Of a stretch of 64,000 bases of DNA, positions 1 to 7,648 are shown in pieces. The DNA comes from JAGOFO01 sp964522105. GTDB lineage: Bacteria; Myxococcota_A; UBA9042; DTJE01. The DNA lies in assembly GCA_964522105.1 (NCBI GenBank), contig CAZFVA010000004.1, forward strand, positions 109,670-173,669, in the 5' to 3' direction. The notes under the pieces are model-generated. The model saw only the letters and a list, made by a program, of their open reading frames with translations, was not told where the DNA came from and did not search any database. Both the position numbers and the translations under genes were made by a program. The first letter of the stretch is position 1. Every line of letters begins with the position of its first letter.

Positions 1-1
1 C

Positions 2-157
2 ACTACGCCCAAGACAGATGCCGAGCTTGTCGGGCTTGTTAAAGGTCTGACCGTCGATGAAACCGGCACTGTCAAGGTTGCCTGGTACGGCAAGCCCGGG
101 TTCTGGGCTGCCATTTCCTTTGTGGTTCTGGTTATTCTGAATGTGGTGTTCTGGTAA
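2..157 (+). CDS. Sodium/solute symporter (SSS family), C-terminal fragment
   Basis: The frame is open from the left edge and ends at TAA 155-157, giving the last 51 residues of a protein whose start lies outside the window. It has a short polar stretch (LVGLVKGLTVDE), then VKVAWYGKPGFWAA and a hydrophobic helix ending LNVVFW. A Trp-Tyr-x-x-Pro turn followed by a terminal membrane helix ending in N-x-x-F-W is typical of SSS (SGLT-type) sodium/sugar symporters. The cupin, galK and pyrophosphorylase downstream make galactose or a related sugar a plausible substrate (inference). A short fragment, so the family call is moderate. Confidence 0.6.
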   Translation, partial: TTPKTDAELVGLVKGLTVDETGTVKVAWYGKPGFWAAISFVVLVILNVVFW

Positions 158-172
158 TCGGGAGGAAAAGTG

Positions 173-391
173 ATGAGTACGGACATTAACAATAAAGAGC
201 CTCTGGCAATCTGGTTTTTTGTCGGCGTGATTCTGTTCGTTTTCGGAATCCTTGTTATTGCAGGGCAGGCTGTTGATACAAGTCATCGCGTGCTTACAAA
301 CATGACCCCGGGCTACTGGTGGGGCGCAGCTATGATGGTGGCCGGTGCGATCTTTACGGCTATCGGTGTTATTGCCCATCGCAGGCAGTAA
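173..391 (+). CDS. Small two-helix membrane protein
   Basis: A 72-residue protein with two predicted membrane helices (about residues 12-32 and 47-67) joined by a short polar loop, and a basic tail HRRQ. I chose ATG 173 because GGAGG at 161-165 sits 7 nt upstream; GTG 170 would also be in frame. It begins 15 bp after the symporter stop and is probably co-transcribed with it. Small membrane proteins next to SSS transporters may be accessory subunits, but nothing in the sequence proves that here. No characterised family recognised. Confidence 0.7.
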   Translation: MSTDINNKEPLAIWFFVGVILFVFGILVIAGQAVDTSHRVLTNMTPGYWWGAAMMVAGAIFTAIGVIAHRRQ

Positions 392-491
392 TTTTCCGGT
401 CGTGATCCGGTTGTCTGCTGCGTCGCGTCCGTGACATCATGCCTGTGGCGCTGTTTTGTGCGAATATCTGCATAGATTTAAGAGGTTATTG

Positions 492-890
492 ATGAGAACC
501 GTATCAACAAAGCGACCTTCTTTTCCAGAACCTGGTTTTGATAAGGCGATCAGATGGCCGGCCGATGAGCGCTGGAACGTATTGTGTGGCGATTCGGGAC
601 ATTGGCGATGTGGCGTGTTTTCCCCGCCCGAATCGTCCCGTGACCAGGTTGGCGAGCTTGAAGTGCATGATTGTCCTGAACTTTTTCTGCTTGTTTCCGG
701 GAATGTGACGCTTGTGCTTTCGGACGGCGCCGGTGGAACGCGCGACCTGCCGCTTGAGCCCGGGATGCCCGTTCTTGTCAAAGCTCCACACTCGGCCTAC
801 TGTCCTGATGGCCCGTTTTCCGGGACGTGTTTTGTTGTCGAGCGGGATGAGTTTGAGACTGAATACCGTTTGCCGTCAGAATGGCGCTGA
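492..890 (+). CDS. Cupin-domain protein
   Basis: A 132-residue single-domain protein. The central part reads as a cupin barrel: HDCPELFLLVSGNVTLVLSD (first cupin motif region, one His and one Glu), then a turn-rich LPLEPGMPVLVKAPHSAYC (second motif, one His). The metal-ligand set looks reduced, so it may bind a sugar or act as a sugar-phosphate isomerase-like or sensor protein rather than a dioxygenase. ATG 492 is preferred over GTG 456 because AGAGG at 481-485 is well placed. It lies 18 bp before galK, pointing to a role in the same sugar pathway (inference). Confidence 0.65.
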   Translation: MRTVSTKRPSFPEPGFDKAIRWPADERWNVLCGDSGHWRCGVFSPPESSRDQVGELEVHDCPELFLLVSGNVTLVLSDGAGGTRDLPLEPGMPVLVKAPHSAYCPDGPFSGTCFVVERDEFETEYRLPSEWR

Positions 891-908
891 GCTGCCGGGA
901 GTTTGATG

Positions 909-2072
909 ATGAACGTTCTGCGCGAAAGAATTGAAGCCGAGTTTCGCCGGGTTTTTAATCGCGTGCCTGAAGTCGTCGCAGATGCGGGCGGTCGCGTCAA
1001 TATCATCGGCGAGCACACCGATTACCACGACGGTTTCGTATTGCCTGCGGCCATTGACCTTCGCACGTGTGCGGTCGCCGCAGCGCGCGATGACGGCATC
1101 GTCAGGATTCATGCCGTTGATGTCGGCCAGACAATTGAAGTTTGTTTTGCAGATGTCGCGCCTTTTGACAAAGTGGACTGGCGGTCATACGTCTGCGGCC
1201 CTTTCTGGGCCTGGCGTCAGTCTGGATATGGGTTTGCGGGCGCAGACATCGCGGTCGGCGGGGACGTGCCGCTTGGTGGCGGCCTTTCGTCATCGGCGGC
1301 AATAGAGGTCTCGCTTGTCGGCGTGGCGATGAGCCTTTCCGGCGTTGAGTTGCCCGGTTTTGAGGTCGCGAAGATCGCCCGCAAGGCCGAAAACGGTTTC
1401 TGTCATGTGCCGTGCGGGATTATGGACCAGATGGCGAGCGCCTGCGGTCGGGCCGGGGGCGCCCTGCTTCTTGACTGTCGCAGCCTTGAAATCACGCCTG
1501 TTGATATATATCCGGGCTGGGTAATAGTGGTGGCAGATTCCGGTGTCAGGCATTCGCTGGCCGGTGGTGAATACGCGAAGCGTCAGAAGGAATGTGCGGA
1601 AGGTATGGACGCTGTTCGCAAGCAATATCCGGGCGTTGTGGCGGCCAGAGACGTGACGATGGACATGCTGGATTCGGTTCGCGGCAACATGCCGGACGTG
1701 TCATACCGCAGGCTTCGTCACGCAATTACGGAAAATATCAGGACTGTCACGGCGTCGGCCGCCCTTGCTTCCGGGGATGAAAAGGTGGTCGGGGAGTTGA
1801 TGGCAGGGTCGCACACCAGTCTGGCGAAAGATTACGAAGTTTCGTGCCGCGAGCTGGATCTGCTGGTGTCGATTGCCGGTGGAATTGAAGGTTGTGTCGG
1901 TTCCAGACTTACCGGTGCCGGGTTCGGCGGCAACACGGTTAATCTGGTGCGCGAGGCCGTTGCTGCTGATTTTTGCAGCGAATTGACCGCAAAATATCTG
2001 GCCGCGTCCGGGATCGAGTCTGTCGTTCGGGTAGTCAGGCCGGCCGGTGGTCTGAACGTCACCCGGCTGTGA
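909..2072 (+). CDS. galK: Galactokinase (GHMP family)
   Basis: Phosphorylates galactose at C1 using ATP, the entry step of galactose use, in the cytosol. Sequence landmarks: the signature GGRVNIIGEHTDYHDG near residue 30, the GHMP phosphate-binding loop PLGGGLSSSAAIE near 120, GIMDQMASACGR with the catalytic Asp near 170, and the C-terminal glycine-rich GSRLTGAGFGGN. At about 387 residues it has normal family length. Start is one of ATG 906 or 909; GGGAG at 897-901 fits 909 best. Followed at once by a UDP-sugar pyrophosphorylase-like gene, with no galT in the window. Confidence 0.93.
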   Translation: MNVLRERIEAEFRRVFNRVPEVVADAGGRVNIIGEHTDYHDGFVLPAAIDLRTCAVAAARDDGIVRIHAVDVGQTIEVCFADVAPFDKVDWRSYVCGPFWAWRQSGYGFAGADIAVGGDVPLGGGLSSSAAIEVSLVGVAMSLSGVELPGFEVAKIARKAENGFCHVPCGIMDQMASACGRAGGALLLDCRSLEITPVDIYPGWVIVVADSGVRHSLAGGEYAKRQKECAEGMDAVRKQYPGVVAARDVTMDMLDSVRGNMPDVSYRRLRHAITENIRTVTASAALASGDEKVVGELMAGSHTSLAKDYEVSCRELDLLVSIAGGIEGCVGSRLTGAGFGGNTVNLVREAVAADFCSELTAKYLAASGIESVVRVVRPAGGLNVTRL

Positions 2073-2088
2073 TTTGAGGCCAAATCTT

Positions 2089-3417
2089 ATGAACCAGACA
2101 TTTTCGGCGATGACCCGATGGCTTGAAGGCCGACCTGCTGAAACCTGCCTGTTTGAAAGGCTTGTTGCTGACGGTTTCGGGGGTTCTGTTGAAAAGTGGC
2201 TTGGTACAGCCCCTGACGGTCAGGTTTTTGGCAGGTTTTTCAAGGATCTGGCAAAGGTTGATTTCGACTGGCTTGTGCGTCTTTCGCGGGACATCGTGGC
2301 GTCACGTGAATTTGCGCCGGGTGCGGTCAGGCTTGTTCCTGCAGAAAGCTGTGACTTTGGCGATCTGGATAAAGAAGTTTTTGCGAAAGCCGGCGAAGCG
2401 GCTTTGCAGGCTGGAAAGGTCGGAGTCCTGATTTTTGCCGGCGGTGCCGCGACGCGATTCTGGGCCGGGGCTGCTGACCATCCCCAGGCAAGTGCCGTCA
2501 TAAAGCGTTACGGTGGAAACCCTCCAAAGGGGCTGTTTCCTGTCGGCGCGGTGACCGGCCGCTCGTTCCTGGATCTTTTTGCCGGTGAAATGCTTGAATC
2601 CGGGTGTTGGGTCGGAAAGTTTGCCCCGCTTATTCTTATGGCAGGCAGCAGCACCAGGGAAGCGCTTCAGTTGTGGGTCGATACGTCGCTTCCCGCAGGC
2701 TTTCCGCGTGACATGGTCAGGGTAATTGTTCAGGCCGAACACCCCAGGCTGGACATGGACGGGGACCTGATAATCCGGCCTGACGGGTCGCTGGTGTTTA
2801 CCGGTGATGGCCACGGTGGTGTCTATAAGGCTTTGATGGCCGTTGGTGATGACGGCCTGACCGCTGTTGACTGGCTGCGTGACAAAGGTGTCGAGAGCCT
2901 GGTCCTGCACAACGTTGATAATGTGGCTGCACGTGCGCTGGACCCTGTCCGGCTTGGCTGGCACGTTCTTGGCGGTTATGACCTGACGCTGTCCGCCGTT
3001 CCCAGACTGGATCCGTTTGAAAAGGTCGGCATCATTGCTTTGAACGCCGATACCGGCCGCGTTGACGTCGTTGAATACTCGGTTTGCCCTGCTGACCTGG
3101 CAACTGCCGTCGATGCTGACGGTAGATTGCTGTTCGTACCTGCTCATATAAATACGAATATTGTCAGGCTCGATGCGGTGAAGCCTGATCTGCCCCCTAC
3201 CCTTTATACAGGCAAGGAAGTTGAAGTCGGCGGCAAACTTGTTCCTGCATGTTCGCACGAGATGCTGAATCAGTCGCTTGCCGGTCTGCTTGATCCTGCA
3301 AGGGTCGGCGTTCTGATCCTGCCCCGTGACGGGTACTTCCAGCCTACTAAAAGCCTTACGGGCGTCGATTCCCTTGAAACTACGCGTGAATGGCTGAGTG
3401 ACTTCGGCTGGGATTAG
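2089..3417 (+). CDS. UDP-sugar / UDP-N-acetylhexosamine pyrophosphorylase-like protein (UDPGP family)
   Basis: A 442-residue nucleotidyltransferase of the UDPGP family (UAP1/UGP2/USP type, not bacterial GalU). The nucleotide loop is LIFAGGAATRFWAG followed by NPPKGLFPV; VDNVAARALDP and EKVGIIALNADTGRVDVVEYS match the metal- and sugar-binding part, and INTNIVRLD the downstream motif. Such enzymes make UDP-sugars from sugar-1-phosphates and UTP. It sits 16 bp after galK, so a natural role is converting galactose-1-phosphate to UDP-galactose, replacing GalT (inference). ATG 2089 has TGAGG 9 nt upstream; TTG 2074 is an alternative. UDP-GlcNAc or UDP-GalNAc synthesis remains possible. Confidence 0.8.
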   Translation: MNQTFSAMTRWLEGRPAETCLFERLVADGFGGSVEKWLGTAPDGQVFGRFFKDLAKVDFDWLVRLSRDIVASREFAPGAVRLVPAESCDFGDLDKEVFAKAGEAALQAGKVGVLIFAGGAATRFWAGAADHPQASAVIKRYGGNPPKGLFPVGAVTGRSFLDLFAGEMLESGCWVGKFAPLILMAGSSTREALQLWVDTSLPAGFPRDMVRVIVQAEHPRLDMDGDLIIRPDGSLVFTGDGHGGVYKALMAVGDDGLTAVDWLRDKGVESLVLHNVDNVAARALDPVRLGWHVLGGYDLTLSAVPRLDPFEKVGIIALNADTGRVDVVEYSVCPADLATAVDADGRLLFVPAHINTNIVRLDAVKPDLPPTLYTGKEVEVGGKLVPACSHEMLNQSLAGLLDPARVGVLILPRDGYFQPTKSLTGVDSLETTREWLSDFGWD

Positions 3418-3483
3418 GTTGCAGTTGTCTGGAGCCGGTGGATGGGGTGCTTTGAGGCCTGGTCCGGGGGCTTTTGTATCCGT

Positions 3484-3511
3484 TTGACACCATTATGGAT
3501 TCTGGTAAAGT
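3484..3511 (+). promoter_or_regulatory. Sigma-70-type promoter for the pgk-like/tpiA/secG operon
   Basis: TTGACA at 3484-3489, a 16-bp spacer and TAAAGT at 3506-3511, in the 134-bp space between the pyrophosphorylase stop and the pgk-like start at 3552. Close match to consensus; not experimentally supported. Confidence 0.55.
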
Positions 3512-3551
3512 ATGCGACCGGCCGTGAAGGCCTGAGTTTTGAGGGGAATCT

Positions 3552-4754
3552 GTGGCTGGTTTCCATGATATAGGCAGGATCGAGGACATGGCCCTTGACG
3601 GTAGAAGGGTTCTTGTCAGGGTCGATATGGACTGCCCCGTCGATGAAAACGGTCGCGTTGCCGACGATTCCAAGATTCAGGCTTGTCTCCCCACGATTAA
3701 ACATCTGATCAGCGAAGGGGCCAAAATTGTTCTGGCGTCGTCGTTCGGGGCTCCCGGCGGCCGTCGGAATGCGAAGTTTTCACTGGCTCCGGTCGGTGAA
3801 AGACTTACCGAGATTTTGGACTGCGACGTCTACCTTCCCGAAGATACAGTTGGCGATGGCCCGTGGAAGGTCATCATGGAGCGTGTCGAGGGCGAGGTCG
3901 TTCTGCTGGAAAACCTTGGCTTTTATGCCGAGGACGACCGCAACGACGATTTTTTCGCGCAGCGACTGTTCATGCTTGCGGATGTCTTCGTCAACGAGGC
4001 GTTCAGGCTGTCTGACAAGGTTCTTGCATCGACCGTCGGTGTCTGCGGCCTGTTTAATGAAAAGACGGCCGGCTTTAGATTCCGCAAAGAAATCGAGGCG
4101 TTAGGTAAGCTGGTTAATGGTGGCGAAGGCCCCATGGCCTTTCTGCTTGGCGGTTCTGATGATGGGGTCGGTCTTGAGTATCTGAATGTCCAGCTCGGTC
4201 GTGTTCAGAAGGTGATGGTTGCGGGCGAGGCGGCTCTGCCCTTCTATGCGGCCAAAGGTTTCAGAACCGGGGTTCATAAGGTTGAAAAGGAACGCGTCGA
4301 GACGGCCGGAAAGATACTTTCCCGGGCGGCCCTGCGCGGTGTTGATATTGAACTGCCGATGGATCTGGTAGTTCTTCCGTTTGGTGCCGGCGAAGATGAT
4401 GCCCGCATCGTCAGGTCCGACGGCATTCCCGACGGGTTCGAGATTTGTGATATCGGTCCGGGGGCTGCCGAATCTTTCTGCGGCGGCTTCAAGGGCGTCA
4501 GGTCAATACTTTGGTCCGGCGCACTGGGCCACTGTGACAGGCCCGCGTTCATGGCCGGCACGGCAAAGGTTGCCAAGGCTGTCATCAGGTCATCTGCTGC
4601 CGCTACGGTTGTGGGCGATGAAATGGCGGCGGTTGTGTCTAAACTAGTTCTGACCCCTTTCTTTGCACATGTTTCCAATGGCGGCGAAGCCGGCATGGAG
4701 ATGTTGCTCGGGAAGGAGCTCCCTGCGATAAAAGCGCTGCGCGGAGGTACGTGA
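3552..4754 (+). CDS. pgk: Phosphoglycerate kinase homologue with most substrate-binding residues replaced
   Basis: 400 residues, full-length PGK fold: VRVDMDCPVDENG, CLPTIKHL, FSLAPVGERL, VGVCGLFNEKTAGF, CDIGP and GKELPAI align end to end with PGK. The usual functional residues are largely gone: DFN becomes D25-M-D27, the basic residue of the RI motif is Lys41, SHLGRP becomes SSFGAP (His to Ser64, Arg to Ala67), NDAFGxAHR becomes NEAFRLSDK, GGAKVxDK becomes GGSDDGVG (both Lys lost), WNGP becomes WSGA, and GGGDS/STGGGA are altered. It is therefore likely a pseudoenzyme or one with a changed substrate. GTG start, with GAGGGG at 3541-3546; it overlaps tpiA by one base. A normal pgk should exist elsewhere in the genome. 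Confidence 0.85.
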   Translation: MAGFHDIGRIEDMALDGRRVLVRVDMDCPVDENGRVADDSKIQACLPTIKHLISEGAKIVLASSFGAPGGRRNAKFSLAPVGERLTEILDCDVYLPEDTVGDGPWKVIMERVEGEVVLLENLGFYAEDDRNDDFFAQRLFMLADVFVNEAFRLSDKVLASTVGVCGLFNEKTAGFRFRKEIEALGKLVNGGEGPMAFLLGGSDDGVGLEYLNVQLGRVQKVMVAGEAALPFYAAKGFRTGVHKVEKERVETAGKILSRAALRGVDIELPMDLVVLPFGAGEDDARIVRSDGIPDGFEICDIGPGAAESFCGGFKGVRSILWSGALGHCDRPAFMAGTAKVAKAVIRSSAAATVVGDEMAAVVSKLVLTPFFAHVSNGGEAGMEMLLGKELPAIKALRGGT

Positions 4755-5518
4755 TGGTTGCCAGAAGGCCGTTGATCGCCGGTAACTGGAAGATGAATCT
4801 TGATGTCAAGGGTGCACGGGAACTGGCCCGGGAAGTCAGGGATCGAGTGTCGAGATACAAGAACTGTGATGTTGCTGTCTGTCCGTCTTCCATATTGATT
4901 GCAGACGTGGCGAAGGTTCTGGAAGGTTCGTCTGTCGGTTTTGGTGGCCAGGACGTAAGCGTCGAGGTAAAGGGCGCCTTTACCGGCGAGACCAGTGCCG
5001 AACAGCTTCTAAGTCTCGGTTGTACCTACGTTATTGTCGGCCATTCAGAACGGCGTGAGTATCACTTCGAGTCTGACGAGCTGGTTAACAGCAAGGTCAA
5101 GCGGGCTATCGCTTCCGGCTTGATTCCGATATTCTGTGTCGGTGAAAAGCTTTCTGAGCGTGATGCCGGCAAGACGTTTGAGCGCGTTGAACGTCAGGTA
5201 AAGGTTGGTCTTTCCGGCCTTACTGCGGCAGATATGGCGACTGTTGTGGTTGCATACGAGCCGGTGTGGGCTATTGGTACAGGTCGCGTGGCGACACCTG
5301 CCCAGGCTGAAGAAGTTCACGAGTTCATCAGAGGTCTTTTGAATGTCATGTTCGGGGCTGTGGTCGCAGAGGCCACCAGAATTCTGTACGGCGGAAGCGT
5401 TAAGGCTGATAATGCCCGTGAATTGATGAGCCAGAAGGACGTCGATGGCGCTCTTGTTGGCGGGGCCAGTCTTGTTGCCGATTCGTTTGCTGGGATCGTT
5501 GAAGGAACAGGAGTTTAA
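4754..5518 (+). CDS. tpiA: Triosephosphate isomerase
   Basis: Interconverts dihydroxyacetone phosphate and glyceraldehyde 3-phosphate in glycolysis. All catalytic elements are present, unlike in the upstream pgk homologue: AGNWKMN (Asn and Lys) at the N-terminus, IVGHSERR with the electrophilic His near residue 95, YEPVWAIGTG with the catalytic Glu near 167 and intact loop 6, and the C-terminal phosphate grip YGGSVKADN and GALVGGASL. Length 254 is normal. The ATG at 4754 overlaps the upstream TGA (TGATG), showing translational coupling; secG follows after 2 bp. Confidence 0.97.
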   Translation: MVARRPLIAGNWKMNLDVKGARELAREVRDRVSRYKNCDVAVCPSSILIADVAKVLEGSSVGFGGQDVSVEVKGAFTGETSAEQLLSLGCTYVIVGHSERREYHFESDELVNSKVKRAIASGLIPIFCVGEKLSERDAGKTFERVERQVKVGLSGLTAADMATVVVAYEPVWAIGTGRVATPAQAEEVHEFIRGLLNVMFGAVVAEATRILYGGSVKADNARELMSQKDVDGALVGGASLVADSFAGIVEGTGV

Positions 5519-5520
5519 TA

Positions 5521-5955
5521 ATGGGTATTCTTTTCGGTCTGTTGATTGGTCTGCACGTCACTGTTTCCCTGCTTCTTATCGTTATCATCCTGGTACAGCC
5601 AGGTAAGAGCGGTGGAATGGGAGCTGCTTTTGGTGGTGGTTCATCCTCGTCGGTGTTCGGCGGTCGCGGCGCGACCACGTTCCTGACGAAGGGTACCGGC
5701 ATTCTGGCGGCAGCGTTTTTTGTTCTTTCGATTGCCATCGCTTTGACCAGTACTGAAAGTAGCGTGACCAGCAAGGTGCCCGAGAAGGCTGTGCCGGCGA
5801 AGACCGAGACGGCCCCTGCCCCGGCCCCTGCTCCGGCACCTGCACCTGCTCCGGCCCCGGCTCCGGTACAGGCAGCTCCGGCCGCAGATCAGGCTGCCCC
5901 GGCAGCGGCTCAGCAGGCACCTGCACCGGCAGAGGCAGCTCCTGCTCAGAATTAG
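5521..5955 (+). CDS. secG: Preprotein translocase subunit SecG with long Ala-Pro tail
   Basis: Inner-membrane accessory subunit of the SecYEG channel. The first ~85 residues are a normal SecG: helix 1 (about 3-24), then the conserved QPGKSGGMGAAFGGG loop and SSSVFGGRGATTFLTK, then helix 2 (about 60-80). It continues with ~60 residues made almost only of Ala, Pro, Gln and Glu, including a near-perfect Ala-Pro run coded at about 5815-5870. At 144 residues it is much longer than the usual 75-110. The tpiA-secG order is common in bacteria. ATG 5521 follows GGAGTTTAATA closely. Confidence 0.93.
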   Translation: MGILFGLLIGLHVTVSLLLIVIILVQPGKSGGMGAAFGGGSSSSVFGGRGATTFLTKGTGILAAAFFVLSIAIALTSTESSVTSKVPEKAVPAKTETAPAPAPAPAPAPAPAPAPVQAAPAADQAAPAAAQQAPAPAEAAPAQN

Positions 5956-5976
5956 CCAAAACAACCTTTCCCCGGA

Positions 5977-6774
5977 TTGTTTCACGTGAAACATAATGAA
6001 CGATCCCCAGTCATAATCGCTGTCGCAAATCAGAAGGGCGGAGTCGGAAAAACGACTACGTCTGTCAATCTGGCGGCTTCGCTGGCCGTGTACGAGGTAC
6101 CCGTTCTTCTGATTGATATGGATCCGCAGGCGAACGCCAGTCTGGCTTTCGGGATCGATTACCGGGCCGGCGGCAAGAACGTTTATGACGTGATGCTCGG
6201 GAATGCCGCACTTGAAGACGTGGTGCGAAAGACCGAACTTGCGTCCCTTGATGTTCTGCCTTCCCATCCAGACGTCGTCGCGGCCGAGGTTGAGCTTGTC
6301 GATGTGGAAGACCGCGCTGTACTGCTGCGGGACGTCCTTGCGGGGCTTTCCGGTAAATATGCGGTCGTCCTGATTGACTGCCCGCCGGCGCTCGGCTTTC
6401 TGACGCTTAATGCACTGGTTGCCGCACACAGCGTAATTGTGCCTCTTCAGTGCGAATTCTATGCGCTGGACGGGCTTGCAAGGCTTGTACAGACTATTGA
6501 ACTTACGAAGCGTTCATGGAATCCCGACCTGAAGCTTCTCGGTCTTGTTTTGACCATGTTCGACAGTCGCAACAGGCTCAGTCATCAGGTAGCGGAAGAG
6601 GTTGCAAGGCACTTTCCTGACCAGGTGTTCGCCACAAAGATACCTCGTAATATCCGGCTCGCAGAAAGCCCTTCTCACGGAAAACCGGTTATACTGTTCG
6701 ACGTCAGATCAACGGGCGCAGCGGCTCACATGGAACTGGCTGCTGAACTGCTCGACAGATTGAATCTGAACTAA
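5977..6774 (+). CDS. parA: Chromosome-partitioning ATPase ParA (Soj)
   Basis: ParA/MinD-family ATPase that binds DNA non-specifically and drives origin segregation with ParB and parS. Deviant Walker A ANQKGGVGKTTT near residue 18, Walker A' LLIDMDPQANAS, and Walker B VVLIDCPPALGFLTLNAL; ends with the family's AAHMELAAELLDRLN. 265 residues from TTG 5977, or 262 from GTG 5986, which lies within parS; no strong ribosome binding site decides between them. It begins 21 bp after secG, and parB follows 16 bp downstream. The usual upstream mnmG-rsmG pair is absent. Confidence 0.95.
   Translation: MFHVKHNERSPVIIAVANQKGGVGKTTTSVNLAASLAVYEVPVLLIDMDPQANASLAFGIDYRAGGKNVYDVMLGNAALEDVVRKTELASLDVLPSHPDVVAAEVELVDVEDRAVLLRDVLAGLSGKYAVVLIDCPPALGFLTLNALVAAHSVIVPLQCEFYALDGLARLVQTIELTKRSWNPDLKLLGLVLTMFDSRNRLSHQVAEEVARHFPDQVFATKIPRNIRLAESPSHGKPVILFDVRSTGAAAHMELAAELLDRLNLN
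5978..5993. promoter_or_regulatory. parS centromere site
   Basis: TGTTTCACGTGAAACA, a perfect 16-bp palindrome identical to the consensus parS bound by chromosomal ParB. It overlaps the first codons of parA (reading MFHVKH). The only perfect copy noticed in the window. Confidence 0.93.
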
Positions 6775-6790
6775 ACTGCTGAGGTCATAT

Positions 6791-7648
6791 ATGAATCAGA
6801 AACGACCCTCTCTGGGAAAAGGGTTGTCCGCATTGTTTCCGTCCGTAATCGACTCCACCGGGGGCGGCGCAACGCTGTTTGAGTGTCCTGTTGACAGGAT
6901 TGACGCGCTTGAAGGCCAGCCCAGAACGCGGTTTGATGAAGCCGCCCTCAGCGAACTGGCAGATTCCATCCGTCAGGCCGGGATTATTCAGCCACTGGTC
7001 GTTTCAGAGAGTGACGGCGGCAGGTATCGCCTGATTGCCGGGGAAAGACGTCTGCGGGCTGCGCGGCTGGCCGGCCTTCCGACTGTTCCTGTCGTTGTCA
7101 GGCAGGCCGCTCCGGAAAACGCATTTATCATGGCTCTGGTCGAGAATATCCAGCGTGAAGATCTTAATCCTGTTGAACAGGCCAGGGCGTATCACCATCT
7201 GGTAAAAGGGTTTGGTCTGACGCAGGAAGAGATTTCCAGACGGGTAGGGCGCCAGCGGTCAACTGTTGCCAACAGTTTAAGGCTTCTGAAACTGCATGAG
7301 GATGTACTGGCCGCCGTTGAAAACGGGTCGGTTCCTGAAGGGTCAGCCAGGGCGCTTATCGGTCAGGATATTGACCGGCAGTTGCAGATCCTGAAGGCAA
7401 TCGTTCTTCGAAATCTCAGTACCCGGGAAGTTGAAGATCTTGTGAAAAAGGACGGTCCCGTAAAAAAGACTTCAACCGGTAGCAGGGCTCCGGCGATGTC
7501 GGCCTATTTTTCCGGTGCCCGCGAAGAACTCGAGACTGCTCTTGAACTCCCGGTGAAGATATCGTTCAAGGGAAATAGCGGTAAGTTGTTGATTTCGTTC
7601 AATAGTTTGGCTCAATTCAAGGCGCTGCGCAAGCGGCTGGCAGAATAA
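6791..7648 (+). CDS. parB: Chromosome-partitioning protein ParB
   Basis: parS-binding CTPase clamp. N-terminal LGKGLSALF is the ParA-interaction peptide. The CTP-binding ParB/Srx domain shows QPRTRFDE, SIRQAGIIQPLVV, RYRLIAGERRLRAA (the GERRxRA motif) and ALVENIQREDLNPVEQA; the helix-turn-helix region LTQEEISRRVGRQRSTVANSLRLLKL follows, then a C-terminal dimerisation domain. 285 residues is normal. Its stop codon abuts the stop of the convergent membrane protein at 7649, with no terminator between. Confidence 0.96.
   Translation: MNQKRPSLGKGLSALFPSVIDSTGGGATLFECPVDRIDALEGQPRTRFDEAALSELADSIRQAGIIQPLVVSESDGGRYRLIAGERRLRAARLAGLPTVPVVVRQAAPENAFIMALVENIQREDLNPVEQARAYHHLVKGFGLTQEEISRRVGRQRSTVANSLRLLKLHEDVLAAVENGSVPEGSARALIGQDIDRQLQILKAIVLRNLSTREVEDLVKKDGPVKKTSTGSRAPAMSAYFSGAREELETALELPVKISFKGNSGKLLISFNSLAQFKALRKRLAE

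Noticed and set aside
2302..3258. 318-codon minus-strand frame opposite the pyrophosphorylase gene
   Set aside because: Shadow frame: composition rich in Arg, Gln and Lys with no family motifs, while the plus strand codes a clear enzyme.
5977..6774. ParA as a NifH-like reductase partner for the nitrogenase-like cluster
   Set aside because: It shares the P-loop superfamily, but has parB and parS beside it and lacks the two cluster-binding Cys of NifH/BchL in their conserved setting.
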